Source: Mycolicibacterium vinylchloridicum
GTDB taxonomy: Bacteria > Actinomycetota > Actinomycetes > Mycobacteriales > Mycobacteriaceae
Length of the DNA stretch: 64,000 bases
Direction: 5' to 3'
Assembly (NCBI RefSeq): GCF_013404075.1
Contig: NZ_JACBJQ010000002.1
Coordinates: 62,001-126,000, forward strand
Part shown: positions 8,412 through 16,799 of the stretch, piece after piece
How positions within the stretch are numbered: the first letter of the stretch is position 1
How the letters are laid out: the number at the start of each line of letters is the position of its first letter
The notes under the pieces: model-generated
The model's database searches: none
The model's input: the letters and a program-made list of their open reading frames with translations, nothing else
What the model was told of the DNA's origin: nothing
Position numbers and translations under genes: made by a program

Positions 8412-8699
8412 TCAGTAGGTGGGAATGAAGACGTTGTTCACCCACACGCCCCAGTGGTTCCAACCCTCGTCCCACACCTGCTTGTTACCTGCGGCCCAGG
8501 TCGGATCAACAGGCTTCGGCGGTGCCCACGCCGGCGGTGTTCCGGCATCGGGTCCGGCCGGCGGGAGCGCGGGCTGAACAGGCCCTGGCGGCGGCATCCA
8601 CCCCGGATCGGCGGCCGCGGTTGCTGCGCTCAATCCCAGTGCGCTGGCGGCCAATCCACCGGTGACAGCGGCTCCGGCGACAATGTGAGTCAACCTCAT
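8412..8699 (-). CDS. Small exported proline-rich protein
   Basis: The ATG at 8699 has GGAG upstream and starts a 95-residue protein with a signal peptide (MRLTHIVAGAAVTGGLAASA, cleavage likely after AAA). A Pro-rich stretch (PGWMPPPGPVQPALPPAGP) follows, then a Trp-rich C-terminus (KQVWDEGWNHWGVWVNNVF). Similar short Pro/Trp-rich exported proteins are common in mycobacteria and lack an assigned function. Confidence 0.8.
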   Translation of the reverse strand: MRLTHIVAGAAVTGGLAASALGLSAATAAADPGWMPPPGPVQPALPPAGPDAGTPPAWAPPKPVDPTWAAGNKQVWDEGWNHWGVWVNNVFIPTY

Positions 8700-8828
8700 G
8701 ACTTGGTGCTCCAATCGTTGCGGTGGTCGTGCTTCGATGACCATGTGCCTGGTACGGCTAATAGCTATCCAGATCCGCAATCGATAAACCTCTGACGTAT
8801 TGATCAGGTCAGATGTCACCGTCTCGGG

Positions 8829-9650
8829 TTAGTCCGCACCCATTGCCCGAGAGATCATCTCGGCCATCAGCCGGGCGGCGTCGTTGCGGCTCATCGAGGC
8901 CAGAAGTTGGGAGACTCCGCGTATCTGCTCACCGACGAGCACTGTCGGCCCGTTCGTGAGATTGGCGAACGCCTCGGCTACCACGTCACTGACCGGTACC
9001 GCGTCAGCCGGAGACTCGTCTTCGGAACCGAGCGTGCCACGCTGGTGTTCGAGCTTGCGTAGCGCGGGGGTGTCGGTCTTGCCGAGGATCAGCCCGATCA
9101 CATCGACGCCCTTGCTGTGCAGTTCGCTCCACAAAGCCTCGGCGAACACCATGTCGAAGGCCTTCGATGCCCCGTAGGCCACCATGTTGGGGCCGCCGAT
9201 AAAACCCGCGCCGGAGCCGAAGATCACGATGCCGCCCCGGCCTCGCTCGACCATTCCGGCGGCGAAGTGATGGCATAGCTGCATGGGGACAACACAATTG
9301 CGTTGCACCATCGACTCTGCGGCGCCAATCGAGTTGGACAGGAAGTGCCGGAAGTCCGGGTCGGCACCGGCGCAGTACACCAGGAACCCGACCTCCAGAT
9401 CCGCGGTGCCGTCGGCGACCGCCAACGCTGCCCCAGGAGCAGCGAGATCCACTGCGAGCGTTCTGGTTTCGACACCATGGCGGTCACGGATGCCAGCTGC
9501 GACCTGATCGAGAACCGCTTGGCGCCGCGCGAGTAGCACCACGTTCACCCCGCGCGAGCCCAGGGCGTCGGCGAAGGCCGCACCCACACCGTCCGACGCG
9601 CCGGCGATCAGCGCCCAGGGGCCGTACCTGCCCGAGAAGTCCTCGCTCAT
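8829..9650 (-). CDS. Short-chain dehydrogenase/reductase
   Basis: A 273-residue classical SDR. Nucleotide-binding motif GASDGVGAAFADAL lies near residue 16, with CAGAD in the NNAG position, a catalytic serine in FGSGAGFIGG, and YGASK as the Tyr-Lys pair. It should catalyse an NAD(P)-dependent alcohol/ketone interconversion. Its ATG overlaps the stop of the upstream SnoaL-like gene by one base (TGATG), making it the last gene of the sigma-factor-led unit. Confidence 0.88.
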   Translation of the reverse strand: MSEDFSGRYGPWALIAGASDGVGAAFADALGSRGVNVVLLARRQAVLDQVAAGIRDRHGVETRTLAVDLAAPGAALAVADGTADLEVGFLVYCAGADPDFRHFLSNSIGAAESMVQRNCVVPMQLCHHFAAGMVERGRGGIVIFGSGAGFIGGPNMVAYGASKAFDMVFAEALWSELHSKGVDVIGLILGKTDTPALRKLEHQRGTLGSEDESPADAVPVSDVVAEAFANLTNGPTVLVGEQIRGVSQLLASMSRNDAARLMAEMISRAMGAD

Positions 9651-10051
9651 CAGTACACCACCTGCACCGTGGTGAACGTACGCCGCGCAATGCGCCAGCC
9701 GGCGTCGCTGCGGACGATCTCGTCGTCGTAGAAGCCTCTGGCATTCACGCCGGACTTGTTGTCGGCAGCCATGATCCACGCATCGACGTAGCAGCGGGTC
9801 ACTGCCCGGTCGCCCTGCACGTCGATCACGATGTTGCTGATGCGATGCATCAGATAGCCGGCTTCGCGGTGCGCGACATCCATGAACTCGGTGACCGCCT
9901 CGACGCCGTCCCACACCCCGATCTCGCCGTAGTCGAGCCGGCAATCAGGGGTGAACACGGTGCGGAACAGATCCCAGTCGCGGCGGTCGATACCCGTGGC
10001 GTAGCGGATCAGAAGGTCCGAGATGTCCTGGCGGTCCTGCAGCTCGCTCAT
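9650..10051 (-). CDS. SnoaL/NTF2-like protein
   Basis: A 133-residue NTF2-fold protein. The start reads ELQDRQDISDLLIRYATGID and RDWDLFRTVFTPDCRLDYGE, the usual opening of SnoaL_4-type proteins in actinobacterial catabolic operons. It ends RIARRTFTTVQVVY. Such proteins act as isomerases, dehydratases or small-molecule binders; no substrate can be named. It lies between the VOC protein gene (2 bases upstream) and the SDR (overlapping), consistent with translational coupling. Confidence 0.85.
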   Translation of the reverse strand: MSELQDRQDISDLLIRYATGIDRRDWDLFRTVFTPDCRLDYGEIGVWDGVEAVTEFMDVAHREAGYLMHRISNIVIDVQGDRAVTRCYVDAWIMAADNKSGVNARGFYDDEIVRSDAGWRIARRTFTTVQVVY

Positions 10052-10053
10052 GC

Positions 10054-10410
10054 TTACTTGGGCGCGAGCGGGCTGTAGAAGACGAGCCCGTTGCCCTTGG
10101 GGTCGTAGACCACGGCGCGGCGCTCGTGCGCGTCGTCGTACGGGCCCTTCACGATCCCGCCGCCGGCCGCCTCGACCGCTTTGGCCGCCGCATCGACATC
10201 GGCGGTCTTGATCCCGACGACGACCTGTCCGGGGATCGGGTGGTCGATCTCGGTCGCCAGCGCGAGGGTGATCGGACCGCCGTCCAGTGCGGCGAAATGG
10301 GTGCCGTCGCTGAATTTCACTCCCATGCCCAGGGTGTCGCCGTAGAACTTGATCGACTCATCCAAGTTGTCGGTGGACAGGATGATCATCTTGACTTCGT
10401 GGTCGCTCAC
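10054..10410 (-). CDS. VOC-superfamily (glyoxalase/dioxygenase-fold) protein
   Basis: GTG 10410 is chosen because a perfect AGGAGG lies at the right distance. The 118-residue product has one pair of VOC modules: VKMIILSTDNLDESIKFYGD, then GVKFSDGTHFAALDGGPITLAL, then PGQVVVGIKTADVDAAAKAV, and ends VVYDPKGNGLVFYSPLAPK. This pattern is typical of glyoxalase/bleomycin-resistance-like proteins. Metal ligands are not clearly those of glyoxalase I. The strong ribosome-binding site inside the unit suggests high translation. Confidence 0.85.
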   Translation of the reverse strand: MSDHEVKMIILSTDNLDESIKFYGDTLGMGVKFSDGTHFAALDGGPITLALATEIDHPIPGQVVVGIKTADVDAAAKAVEAAGGGIVKGPYDDAHERRAVVYDPKGNGLVFYSPLAPK

Positions 10411-10446
10411 TATTGCCTCCTGTGTCTGAAGCACCCAGACGTCACC

Positions 10447-11337
10447 CTACGACAGGGCGGCCGGAGCCAACTGCTCCACGTCGAGACAGGTCCGGGTATT
10501 CGGATGCAACCAATCGGCGAGATTGCGGACGTAATCCTTGAAGACCACCAGTCGGTCCGGATCGTCCTGGATCTGAGCGCCCGGCGGCTCACTGACGAAT
10601 GAGGGTGCACCACTGGTCAAATCCCAGTTGTAGTCGGCGAAATGGTGGAATGTCGATTCAGCCACCACCCGGCCCATCGGGGTGCCGTCGGATGCGGTCT
10701 CGTCCTCGATCGCGACGGCGAGGTTGAAGTACCGACCACTGGCACTGCTCCGCCCCTGGGCCACGACCGTGGCACACGGACCGTTCGCCAGGACCGCACC
10801 CTCGTGGGGATGAGCGGGAAACCATTCGATCCGGCCGCTGGTCGTCCGCGCCGTACGCAGCAGCGGGTGTACCGGCGCCTGCGCGAATACCGGCTGGCAG
10901 TCGCCGTTGGCCCCGGAGTGGTAATTGGGCCACGAGATCGTCGGGGTGTCCTGGTCGTCGCAGAGGTGGCTCTGGTCGACGGTGACGTCCTGAAACTCGT
11001 TGAGCTGTCCCACTGATCCCAGCCGGGTCAGGCAGCAACCCAGGTCCTGGTGGTCGCGGGCGGTCAGCACGCCGCCGCCGGCCCGGCGAAACCGCGTGAT
11101 GGCCTCTGCCTCGTTGTCGGTCAGTCCGTCGCCGGTGTCGACCGCCATCAGCCACAGCTGGTCGAAGGGCCCGTCGTCGAGGTGGCTGAGCACCGGGTCG
11201 TCGCCGTCACGGGCACGATTGCGGGCGACCACGTCGTGCCCGGCGGCGCGCAGCTCGGCGGCCAGCAGCGAGAAGCGGGCGATATCCCAGTCATCGGGGT
11301 GTGCGGTGATCGTGGTCTGGAGCAGAATGCGCGACAT
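10447..11337 (-). CDS. Protein of unassigned function, class I glutamine-amidotransferase/ThuA-like fold suspected
   Basis: A 296-residue soluble protein with no recognised signature. The start MSRILLQTTITAHPDDWDIA and the segments LWLMAVDTGDGLTDNEAEAI and FRRAGGGVLTARDHQDLGCC recall the flavodoxin-like core of ThuA/amidotransferase-like proteins, including a loop with adjacent cysteines. Downstream, HPLLRT and IEWFPAHPHEG support that likeness. No catalytic triad could be assigned with confidence. It lies six bases downstream of the cupin gene within the sigma-led unit. Confidence 0.6.
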   Translation of the reverse strand: MSRILLQTTITAHPDDWDIARFSLLAAELRAAGHDVVARNRARDGDDPVLSHLDDGPFDQLWLMAVDTGDGLTDNEAEAITRFRRAGGGVLTARDHQDLGCCLTRLGSVGQLNEFQDVTVDQSHLCDDQDTPTISWPNYHSGANGDCQPVFAQAPVHPLLRTARTTSGRIEWFPAHPHEGAVLANGPCATVVAQGRSSASGRYFNLAVAIEDETASDGTPMGRVVAESTFHHFADYNWDLTSGAPSFVSEPPGAQIQDDPDRLVVFKDYVRNLADWLHPNTRTCLDVEQLAPAALS

Positions 11338-11343
11338 CGGATT

Positions 11344-11763
11344 TCAGTCCCTTCCCGTGGCCGGCACCCGCAGATGGCTGCGAGCGGCCAGTTCCTTCTC
11401 GTCGACGAGTTCGAGCATGGGCCGGCCGGGGACGCACACCATCGTGACGACGAACCGGCTCTTGACGTCGTCCCGGTTGTTGGCGTCCGAGTAGTGGATG
11501 ACGTCGCCACCGGGCTCCCAGAACGCTTCGCCCGCGCAGATGACACGAGGCGGCTGCCCTTCGAGTTCAAAGAGCATCTCGCCTTCCAGCATGTAGCCGA
11601 ACGCGGGACCGCTGGGATGGCGATGTGGCGGCGCACCGGCGCTGCCCGGCGGGTATTCGATGACGACGGTCATCACGTCGGCTCCGTCCGGGATGAACGG
11701 CAGGTGTACCTCCTGCACGACGGTCAGGGCGTTCTCCCACTGCGGGTCATGGGCATTGGACAT
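11344..11763 (-). CDS. Cupin-domain protein
   Basis: A 139-residue single-domain cupin. Cupin motif 1 is seen as GAPPHRHPSGPAFGYMLEGE, with two His and a later Glu, and motif 2 as GEAFWEPGGDVIHYSDA with a His. These residues could hold one divalent metal. Small cupins of this type include dioxygenases, isomerases and sensors; no substrate is evident. It follows the SDR gene by 18 bases in the sigma-led unit. Confidence 0.86.
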   Translation of the reverse strand: MSNAHDPQWENALTVVQEVHLPFIPDGADVMTVVIEYPPGSAGAPPHRHPSGPAFGYMLEGEMLFELEGQPPRVICAGEAFWEPGGDVIHYSDANNRDDVKSRFVVTMVCVPGRPMLELVDEKELAARSHLRVPATGRD

Positions 11764-11781
11764 GGCGGATCTCCTTCGGAC

Positions 11782-12516
11782 TCAGACGGCGGTTCCGCCG
11801 CCGTCGGCGTGCAGCGTCGAGCCGGTGATGAAGCTCGCTCGTGGTGAGGCGAGGAAGAGCACCGCCTGGGCGATCTCCTCGGGGTCGGCGGTACGGCCGA
11901 GCGGCAACGCCCGGCAGAGCTCGGCATTGGTGTCGCCCCATTGGGCCTCGACACCTTCGGTTCTCGTGGGTCCGGGCGCGACACTGTTGACACGGACGCC
12001 GTGTGGTCCGAATTCGGCTGCCCACGAACGGGTCAGCGACTCCACCGCAGCTTTGGATGCGCCATAGGTGGACGCTCCGCCGACACCCTTGGATGCCACC
12101 ATCGACGTGACGTTGACGATGCTTCCCCGCCGCCGTTGCAGCATCCCGGGAACCAGCCCGGCGGTCAGGAAGTAGGTGCCTCGCACGTTGGTGTCGAACG
12201 TCGTCTCGAAAGTCGCCAGATCCTGTTCGACGGTCACCGCCCCGGGAAAGCTCGCGGCGTTGTTGATCAGGATGTCGACGTCGCCGGCTTGTTCGACAAG
12301 CGCGGCCACCGAGGACGAGTCGGAGAGGTCGGCCGCAATGAACCGGCTGCCCGGGATGCGTTCGACAGCGAGCTCGCCTCGGCGCCGGTCTCTGCCGGTG
12401 ACGATCACCGCGGCGCCGGCCCCCGCGAGCAGCCGCGCGCAGGCCAGCCCGATGCCTGCGGTGCCACCGGTGACCAGGGCGGTCAGTCCGGTCAGCTCAG
12501 TCGTAGCGGCGGTCAT
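11782..12516 (-). CDS. Short-chain dehydrogenase/reductase following the sigma factor gene
   Basis: A 244-residue classical SDR starting at ATG 12516, which overlaps the sigma factor stop (ATGA). It shows GGTAGIGLACARLL for cofactor binding, DILINNAA, a catalytic serine in VNVTSMVASKG, and STYGASKAAVESL with the Tyr-Lys pair, then RVNSVAPGPTRTE. The C-terminus ITGSTLHADGGGTAV is typical of the FabG-like branch. The overlap indicates translational coupling to the sigma factor gene. Confidence 0.9.
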   Translation of the reverse strand: MTAATTELTGLTALVTGGTAGIGLACARLLAGAGAAVIVTGRDRRRGELAVERIPGSRFIAADLSDSSSVAALVEQAGDVDILINNAASFPGAVTVEQDLATFETTFDTNVRGTYFLTAGLVPGMLQRRRGSIVNVTSMVASKGVGGASTYGASKAAVESLTRSWAAEFGPHGVRVNSVAPGPTRTEGVEAQWGDTNAELCRALPLGRTADPEEIAQAVLFLASPRASFITGSTLHADGGGTAV

Positions 12517-13103
12517 GCGATTTGGGCAATCGGTGCGTGCGCCGATTCGGCCAGCGCGACGCGCAGCCGCTGTCTGCCGCGGGAGACCCGCGACATCACG
12601 GTGCCGCGCGGGACCTCGAGGATCGTGGCGGTCTCGGCGTAGGTGTGGCCCTGGACCTCGGTGTAGAACAGGGCGGTACGGAAGGTCGCCGGCAAGGTGG
12701 CCATCGCCGAGCGGATCTCGTGGTCGGGCAGCCGGGTCATCGCCTCTGCCTCCGCCGACCGCGACGCGGTGGACGATCGCGCCGCGCTGCCGGCCAGGTC
12801 GCCCTCGGTGATCTCGTCGACCGGCACCTCCGCGGGCCTGCACTGCCTGGCGCGGTAGGTGCTCACCCAGCGGTTGTAGAGGATCCGGAACAACCAGGCC
12901 TTGAAGTCGGTTCCGGCCCGAAACGTGTGGTAGCCCATGAACGCGTGCAGCAGGGTGTCCTGCACCAGATCCTCGGCGTCCGCACTGGTCTTGGTCAGCC
13001 CGCGGGCCCGGCGCAGCAGGGCGGCGAACAGCGGTTGTGAATCGCGGGCGAAGCGCGCGGCCGCCTCTGGGTCGGTTTTCCGGGGAACGGAAGTGACGGT
13101 CAT
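12513..13103 (-). CDS. ECF-type (sigma-70 family) sigma factor
   Basis: A 196-residue group IV sigma factor. Region 2 reads DAEDLVQDTLLHAFMGYHTF and DFKAWLFRILYNRWVSTYRA. Region 4 reads LPATFRTALFYTEVQGHTYA then ETATILEVPRGTVMSRVSRG, a helix-turn-helix for -35 recognition. A GAGGAG ribosome-binding site precedes the ATG. There is no C-terminal SnoaL-type extension as in ECF41, and no zinc-binding or membrane anti-sigma gene next to it. The six downstream genes are tightly spaced, so they are the most likely targets or co-transcribed partners. Confidence 0.9.
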   Translation of the reverse strand: MTVTSVPRKTDPEAAARFARDSQPLFAALLRRARGLTKTSADAEDLVQDTLLHAFMGYHTFRAGTDFKAWLFRILYNRWVSTYRARQCRPAEVPVDEITEGDLAGSAARSSTASRSAEAEAMTRLPDHEIRSAMATLPATFRTALFYTEVQGHTYAETATILEVPRGTVMSRVSRGRQRLRVALAESAHAPIAQIA

Positions 13104-13201
13104 GAGAAGTCTCCTCGGGTGCGGTGGCTGGTGAAATCAGCCTCGCCGGGGCAGCCTCGGAGCGGACCCTGGAAAACCCGTAGTCCCTCCTACGCCACGA
13201 A

Positions 13202-13244
13202 CTCGGCGCGCTAACCGGTGCTCAGTACCGGCTAGCGCGCCGAG
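13202..13244 (-). terminator. Strong hairpin terminator after the NmrA-like gene
   Basis: An 18-base stem (CTCGGCGCGCTAACCGGT at 13202-13219 against ACCGGCTAGCGCGCCGAG at 13227-13244, one mismatch) closes a 7-base loop. It begins six bases beyond the stop of the 13251-14006 gene, in the direction of that gene, and insulates the sigma factor gene. Confidence 0.75.
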
Positions 13245-13250
13245 ACGGTT

Positions 13251-14006
13251 CTAGGACTTGGCGGCCGCTTCAAGCAGCCAATCCTCGAACCGGGTGTCGA
13301 AGAGCCTGGCGTCCGTCCCTGGAACCAGGGTGCGCTCGCCGATGTCGATCCCCCAGTACTGGGCGGCAGGATCGGTCACGACGGTGCGGCTGTCCCCGCG
13401 GGCGGTCAGCGCGGTCCGGATGAGATCGGGAAGCAGGACCGCTTCGGGGCCGCCGATCTCGACGACGCCGTTCACAGGGTCGCCGACGGCGGTGATCGCC
13501 ACCCCTTCGGCCACATCGGCCGCGGCCATCGGCTGGAAGTACGCGGGCGGGTACACGACGGTGTCGCCCACGGTCGCGGCATCGGCCAGGGTGTCGACGA
13601 ACTCGAAGAACTGGGTGGCGTGCACGATCGAGAACGGGATCGGTCCTTCGCCGATCAGCTTCTCCTGCAAGAGCTTTGCCTGGAAGTACCCGCTCTGGCG
13701 GGCCAGCTCGGCGGTGCCCACCACCGACAGGACAACGTGGTGGCCCACGCCGGCGTTCTTCTCGGCGGCCAGTACGTTGTTCGTGGCGGCGCGGAAGAAT
13801 TCGATCGCCGAATCGTCCAGCGCCGGTGAATTGGAGACGTCGACGACGACCGAGGCGCCCGACATCACCTCGGCGAGCCCCTCACCGGTGATCGTGTTCA
13901 CTCCGGTCGAGGGGGCCGCGGCGACGGCATCGTGACCGCGGGCGGACAAGGCGGCCACCAATTTCGATCCGATCAGGCCGGTACCACCGATGACGACGAT
14001 TTTCAT
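13251..14006 (-). CDS. NmrA/atypical SDR NAD(P)-binding protein
   Basis: A 251-residue Rossmann protein. MKIVVIGGTGLIGSKLVAAL is the NAD(P)-binding opening of NmrA-like and atypical SDRs. GASVVVDVSNSP, VGHHVVLSVVGTAEL, SGYFQAKLLQEKLI and FSIVHATQFFEFVDTL follow the usual family order. Such proteins are reductases or redox sensors acting on small molecules. AGAAGGGA upstream of the ATG is a plausible ribosome-binding site. Family members often neighbour ECF sigma genes in mycobacteria, but the hairpin between them argues for separate transcripts. Confidence 0.88.
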   Translation of the reverse strand: MKIVVIGGTGLIGSKLVAALSARGHDAVAAAPSTGVNTITGEGLAEVMSGASVVVDVSNSPALDDSAIEFFRAATNNVLAAEKNAGVGHHVVLSVVGTAELARQSGYFQAKLLQEKLIGEGPIPFSIVHATQFFEFVDTLADAATVGDTVVYPPAYFQPMAAADVAEGVAITAVGDPVNGVVEIGGPEAVLLPDLIRTALTARGDSRTVVTDPAAQYWGIDIGERTLVPGTDARLFDTRFEDWLLEAAAKS

Positions 14007-14016
14007 GATGAGTCCC

Positions 14017-14057
14017 TTCTGGCGTGCGGGCGCTGGTCAGCTCCCTGACGGCCAGAA
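14017..14057 (-). terminator. Possible nested hairpin after the first cutinase gene
   Basis: TTCTGGC (14017-14023) pairs with GCCAGAA (14051-14057), and inside it GTCAG-CTCC-CTGAC (14036-14049) forms a smaller hairpin. It lies between the cutinase stop and the NmrA-like start. The outer loop is asymmetric, so the call is tentative. Confidence 0.4.
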
Positions 14058-14076
14058 CGGCTCGGTCCTCAGAAAC

Positions 14077-14907
14077 TCATCCAGTGGCGGTGTTGGCAGT
14101 CAGCTGTACCGCCGATTCCGTCGGCGCGGCCGTCACGAGGCTGTAGAGCGGAGTGCCCCAGGCGTGCGGACCCCCGAGGGCGGGCGCGTACGCGGTATGA
14201 ATGTCAATGGCCGCCGCAGTCACCTTGCTGTCGGGGTCGTAATCGCAGACCGGGTCGCCGACATCGCAGACGCTGATGGTGCGGGTACCGATCGACGGCG
14301 GCAGCGGCGAGGTGTTGGTCGAAGCCAGGAACGAGTGCTCCTGGGCGACACCCTCGCCGAGGCCCTGACTGACGGCGGTCGACCCCAGTTTGATCGTGGT
14401 GTCGGTCGGCAGCCGGTCGCCGTCGGCGATCAACAGCGCGGCCGCCAGTCGCGGATCGTCGGCGAGCTTGTACAGGTTGCGGTGTACGACCATCGCACCC
14501 TGCGAGTAACCGGCGAGCACGACCTTGCTGTCGGGGCAGCGCTCGGTGTAGGCGGTGTACTGCTCGGCGGTGGCATCGGTGCCGTCACCGACGCTGTCGA
14601 GGAAGCCCAGCCATCCGCTCAGCCCGCCACCCTCCAGCGGGACCGGCGCCGCGGGGTACTGCACAGCTTCGGCGTCGATCGTGTGGCCGTCGGCCGCCAG
14701 CTGGGCTTTCAGCTGTTGGTAGGACTGGTACACCACGGAGCCCATGCCGCCGTTGGCGGTCAGGCCCGCCGCATCCCGTTGACCGGATCCCGCCGCACCG
14801 ATCCAGTGAAAGTCGGCGCAACCAGGCGCTGCCGATGCGGTGCCGGTGGCCAGCCCGGCCAGTCCGATACCTGCCGCCAGCACGACCGATCCCACACGCC
14901 CAGTCAC
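14077..14907 (-). CDS. Cutinase-family exported serine hydrolase (first of two)
   Basis: GTG 14907 is chosen because GGAGGG precedes it and it opens directly into the signal peptide (GSVVLAAGIGLAGLATGTAS, cleavage near SAA). The 276-residue product carries the cutinase triad: Ser in LAGYSQGAMVV, Asp in CDVGDPVCDY between disulfide cysteines, and His in DIHTAYAP. Mycobacterial cutinase-like proteins are secreted lipases, esterases or phospholipases. It differs clearly from the second cutinase at 23744 and is not a recent duplicate. Confidence 0.9.
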   Translation of the reverse strand: MTGRVGSVVLAAGIGLAGLATGTASAAPGCADFHWIGAAGSGQRDAAGLTANGGMGSVVYQSYQQLKAQLAADGHTIDAEAVQYPAAPVPLEGGGLSGWLGFLDSVGDGTDATAEQYTAYTERCPDSKVVLAGYSQGAMVVHRNLYKLADDPRLAAALLIADGDRLPTDTTIKLGSTAVSQGLGEGVAQEHSFLASTNTSPLPPSIGTRTISVCDVGDPVCDYDPDSKVTAAAIDIHTAYAPALGGPHAWGTPLYSLVTAAPTESAVQLTANTATG

Positions 14908-14963
14908 AACGAATTTCCCTCCACACTTGTCAGAGTGTTGATCGCCCGGAGACCCTCGTTGCG

Positions 14964-16451
14964 TTACGCCGCCACCGCGGGCGGGCCAAACCACCTGGTG
15001 AACGCGTCAGCGAGCCCGTCGGCAGATCCATCTCCCACCCAGGCGACGTGTCCGTCGGGCCGGATCAGCACTGCGGTCGGGGCCTGCACCACGCCGGACA
15101 CCGGTAGCTCCCAGCTGCCGCCGTATTCGGCCTGCACCAAACGAATTCGATCTGTCCAGCCCGTCAGATCGACTCCTCCCGGCACCCCGAGGTCGATCAG
15201 CACCGGACGGGCGTCGCGTAGAAGTGTGAAGACCCGAATCGGCCCCGTGGCGGTGCGCAATTCGAGATCGGGCATCCGCCTGCCGAGCAACGGATGCCCG
15301 TCGCCCAGGTCGTAGCGGATGTCCAGACCGGACATCCGGGCCGCGACCGACTTTCGGGGCTCTTCCATGCTCAGCAGTTCGGCGACGTTGGCGTGCAACG
15401 CCGTTGATCGGTCGTCGGTACGCAGCAGCGCGACCTGTGCCATGGTGGTCTGCAGTACCCGCGCAGCCACCGGGTGCCGTTCGGCATGGTAGGTGTCCAA
15501 CAGGGTCTCGGGTGCAGTGCCGTTGACCACCTGAGCCAGCTTCCAGCCAAGGTTCGCCGAATCCTGCACACCGGTGTTGAGGCCTTGCCCACCCGCCGGG
15601 TGATGGATGTGAGCGGCATCGCCGGCCAGCAGGACCCGTCCATCGCGATAGGCCGCTGCTTGGCGCGTGACGTCGGTGAACCTGGCAATCGAAGTGGGAC
15701 TGTGTATCCCGAAGTCGGTTCCGTAGACCGCGATGAGGCCTCGGCTCAGATCGTCCAGTGTGGGTTCGGTAGCCGGACCCAACTGCTGTTCGGTCACCAT
15801 GACCCGCACCGGTTCGCCGTCGCCCTGCCGGTCGAGGCCGTGAATGCCGATGGCATCGCGCCGGATACCGAAGGGCGGTTCGTCACGCACTTCGACCTGT
15901 GCGATGAGATAGCTTGTCGTGGGGTCCCAGCCGGGAAAGTCGATACCCGCGGCCTTGCGCACTCGGCTTCGTCCGCCGTCGCAGCCGACCAGATACCGGG
16001 CCCGCAGTGTCCGACCGTCGGAAAGTTCGACGTCAACGCCGTCGGAGTCCTGGGCGAAGCCGCTCACCTCGAGGCCACGGTAGATCGGTACCGCCCGTTC
16101 ACCCGCCCAGTCGGCGAGCAGCCGTTCGATGTCGTTCTGCCACAACGCAAGCCCATAGGGGTGCGGGGTGGGAAAGTCGCTGATGTCCAGCCGGATCTGG
16201 GCGAACCCGGCAACTTGCAATGCCTGCCCAGCCGCCAGGAACCGGTCAGCGATCCCCCGCTGGTCGAGTACCTCGATAGTGCGGCTGTGCAGGCCGCCGG
16301 CCCGCTGCCCGAGCACATCTTGGCTCGTGCGGCGCTCGACGATGACAACGTCCACTCCGGCCAACGCCAGCTCGCCGGCCAGCATCAGTCCCGTCGGCCC
16401 GCCCCCGGCGATGATCACGGCGTGTTGTCGTTCCAATTGACGCACTCGCAT
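14964..16451 (-). CDS. Class A FAD-dependent aromatic monooxygenase (PheA/TfdB, Rox-like)
   Basis: A 495-residue flavoprotein hydroxylase. The FAD-binding motifs are HAVIIAGGGPTGLMLAGELA near residue 10, the DG motif GCDGGRSRVRKAAG, and LLAGDAAHIHHPAGGQGLNT (GD motif). The C-terminal 120 residues look like the thioredoxin-like domain of phenol hydroxylases. The GGLHSRTIEVLDQRGIADRF segment resembles rifampicin monooxygenases, so an antibiotic-hydroxylating role is possible but unproven. ATG 16451 follows a GGGGG ribosome-binding site. Confidence 0.88.
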   Translation of the reverse strand: MRVRQLERQHAVIIAGGGPTGLMLAGELALAGVDVVIVERRTSQDVLGQRAGGLHSRTIEVLDQRGIADRFLAAGQALQVAGFAQIRLDISDFPTPHPYGLALWQNDIERLLADWAGERAVPIYRGLEVSGFAQDSDGVDVELSDGRTLRARYLVGCDGGRSRVRKAAGIDFPGWDPTTSYLIAQVEVRDEPPFGIRRDAIGIHGLDRQGDGEPVRVMVTEQQLGPATEPTLDDLSRGLIAVYGTDFGIHSPTSIARFTDVTRQAAAYRDGRVLLAGDAAHIHHPAGGQGLNTGVQDSANLGWKLAQVVNGTAPETLLDTYHAERHPVAARVLQTTMAQVALLRTDDRSTALHANVAELLSMEEPRKSVAARMSGLDIRYDLGDGHPLLGRRMPDLELRTATGPIRVFTLLRDARPVLIDLGVPGGVDLTGWTDRIRLVQAEYGGSWELPVSGVVQAPTAVLIRPDGHVAWVGDGSADGLADAFTRWFGPPAVAA

Positions 16452-16573
16452 GCCCCCTTGCAGTGAATTTCGGCTCAGGGCAGCGATTTTGCGCCACACC
16501 CGGGGTCTTGCCGCAAGCCCCCCTGTGCGCTATATGTTGAAGGTGGCAGGGAGTTGTTCCCCCGCCATCGCCC

Positions 16574-16735
16574 TCACGACATGTAACGGCGGACTATCCG
16601 CCGGGGCGGCGTCCGCCCGTGGGGCCGCACCGTCACAGCACGGAAGTCATAGCCGTCTTGTCCTGGGCTCTCCCATTCCAAGTCGACGGTCTCGCCGTCG
16701 ATGAGTTCGCGGAGATCCCCGGTTGATTCGACCAC
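16574..16735 (-). CDS. Possible 53-residue protein or gene remnant after tenA
   Basis: Downstream of the TenA stop the complement holds an open frame ending at 16574. A GTG at 16735 would give 53 residues: VESTGDLRELIDGETVDLEW then ESPGQDGYDFRAVTVRPHGR. The frame stays open further upstream inside tenA, so the start is uncertain. The composition looks protein-like, but no family is recognised. It may be a small tenA-linked gene or a decayed fragment. Confidence 0.33.
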   Translation of the reverse strand: MVESTGDLRELIDGETVDLEWESPGQDGYDFRAVTVRPHGRTPPRRIVRRYMS

Positions 16736-16799
16736 CTCGCCGGGCTGCAGCGGGGGAACCAGCTCCTCGATTGCTCCAGACGCAAGATCCCGCCGACTT

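Noticed and set aside
13150..13200. GGGACTACGGG-like sequence upstream of the ECF sigma gene, reminiscent of a DosR box
   Set aside because: Only one half-site matches; the second half lacks the expected TCCC, so there is no support for DosR control.
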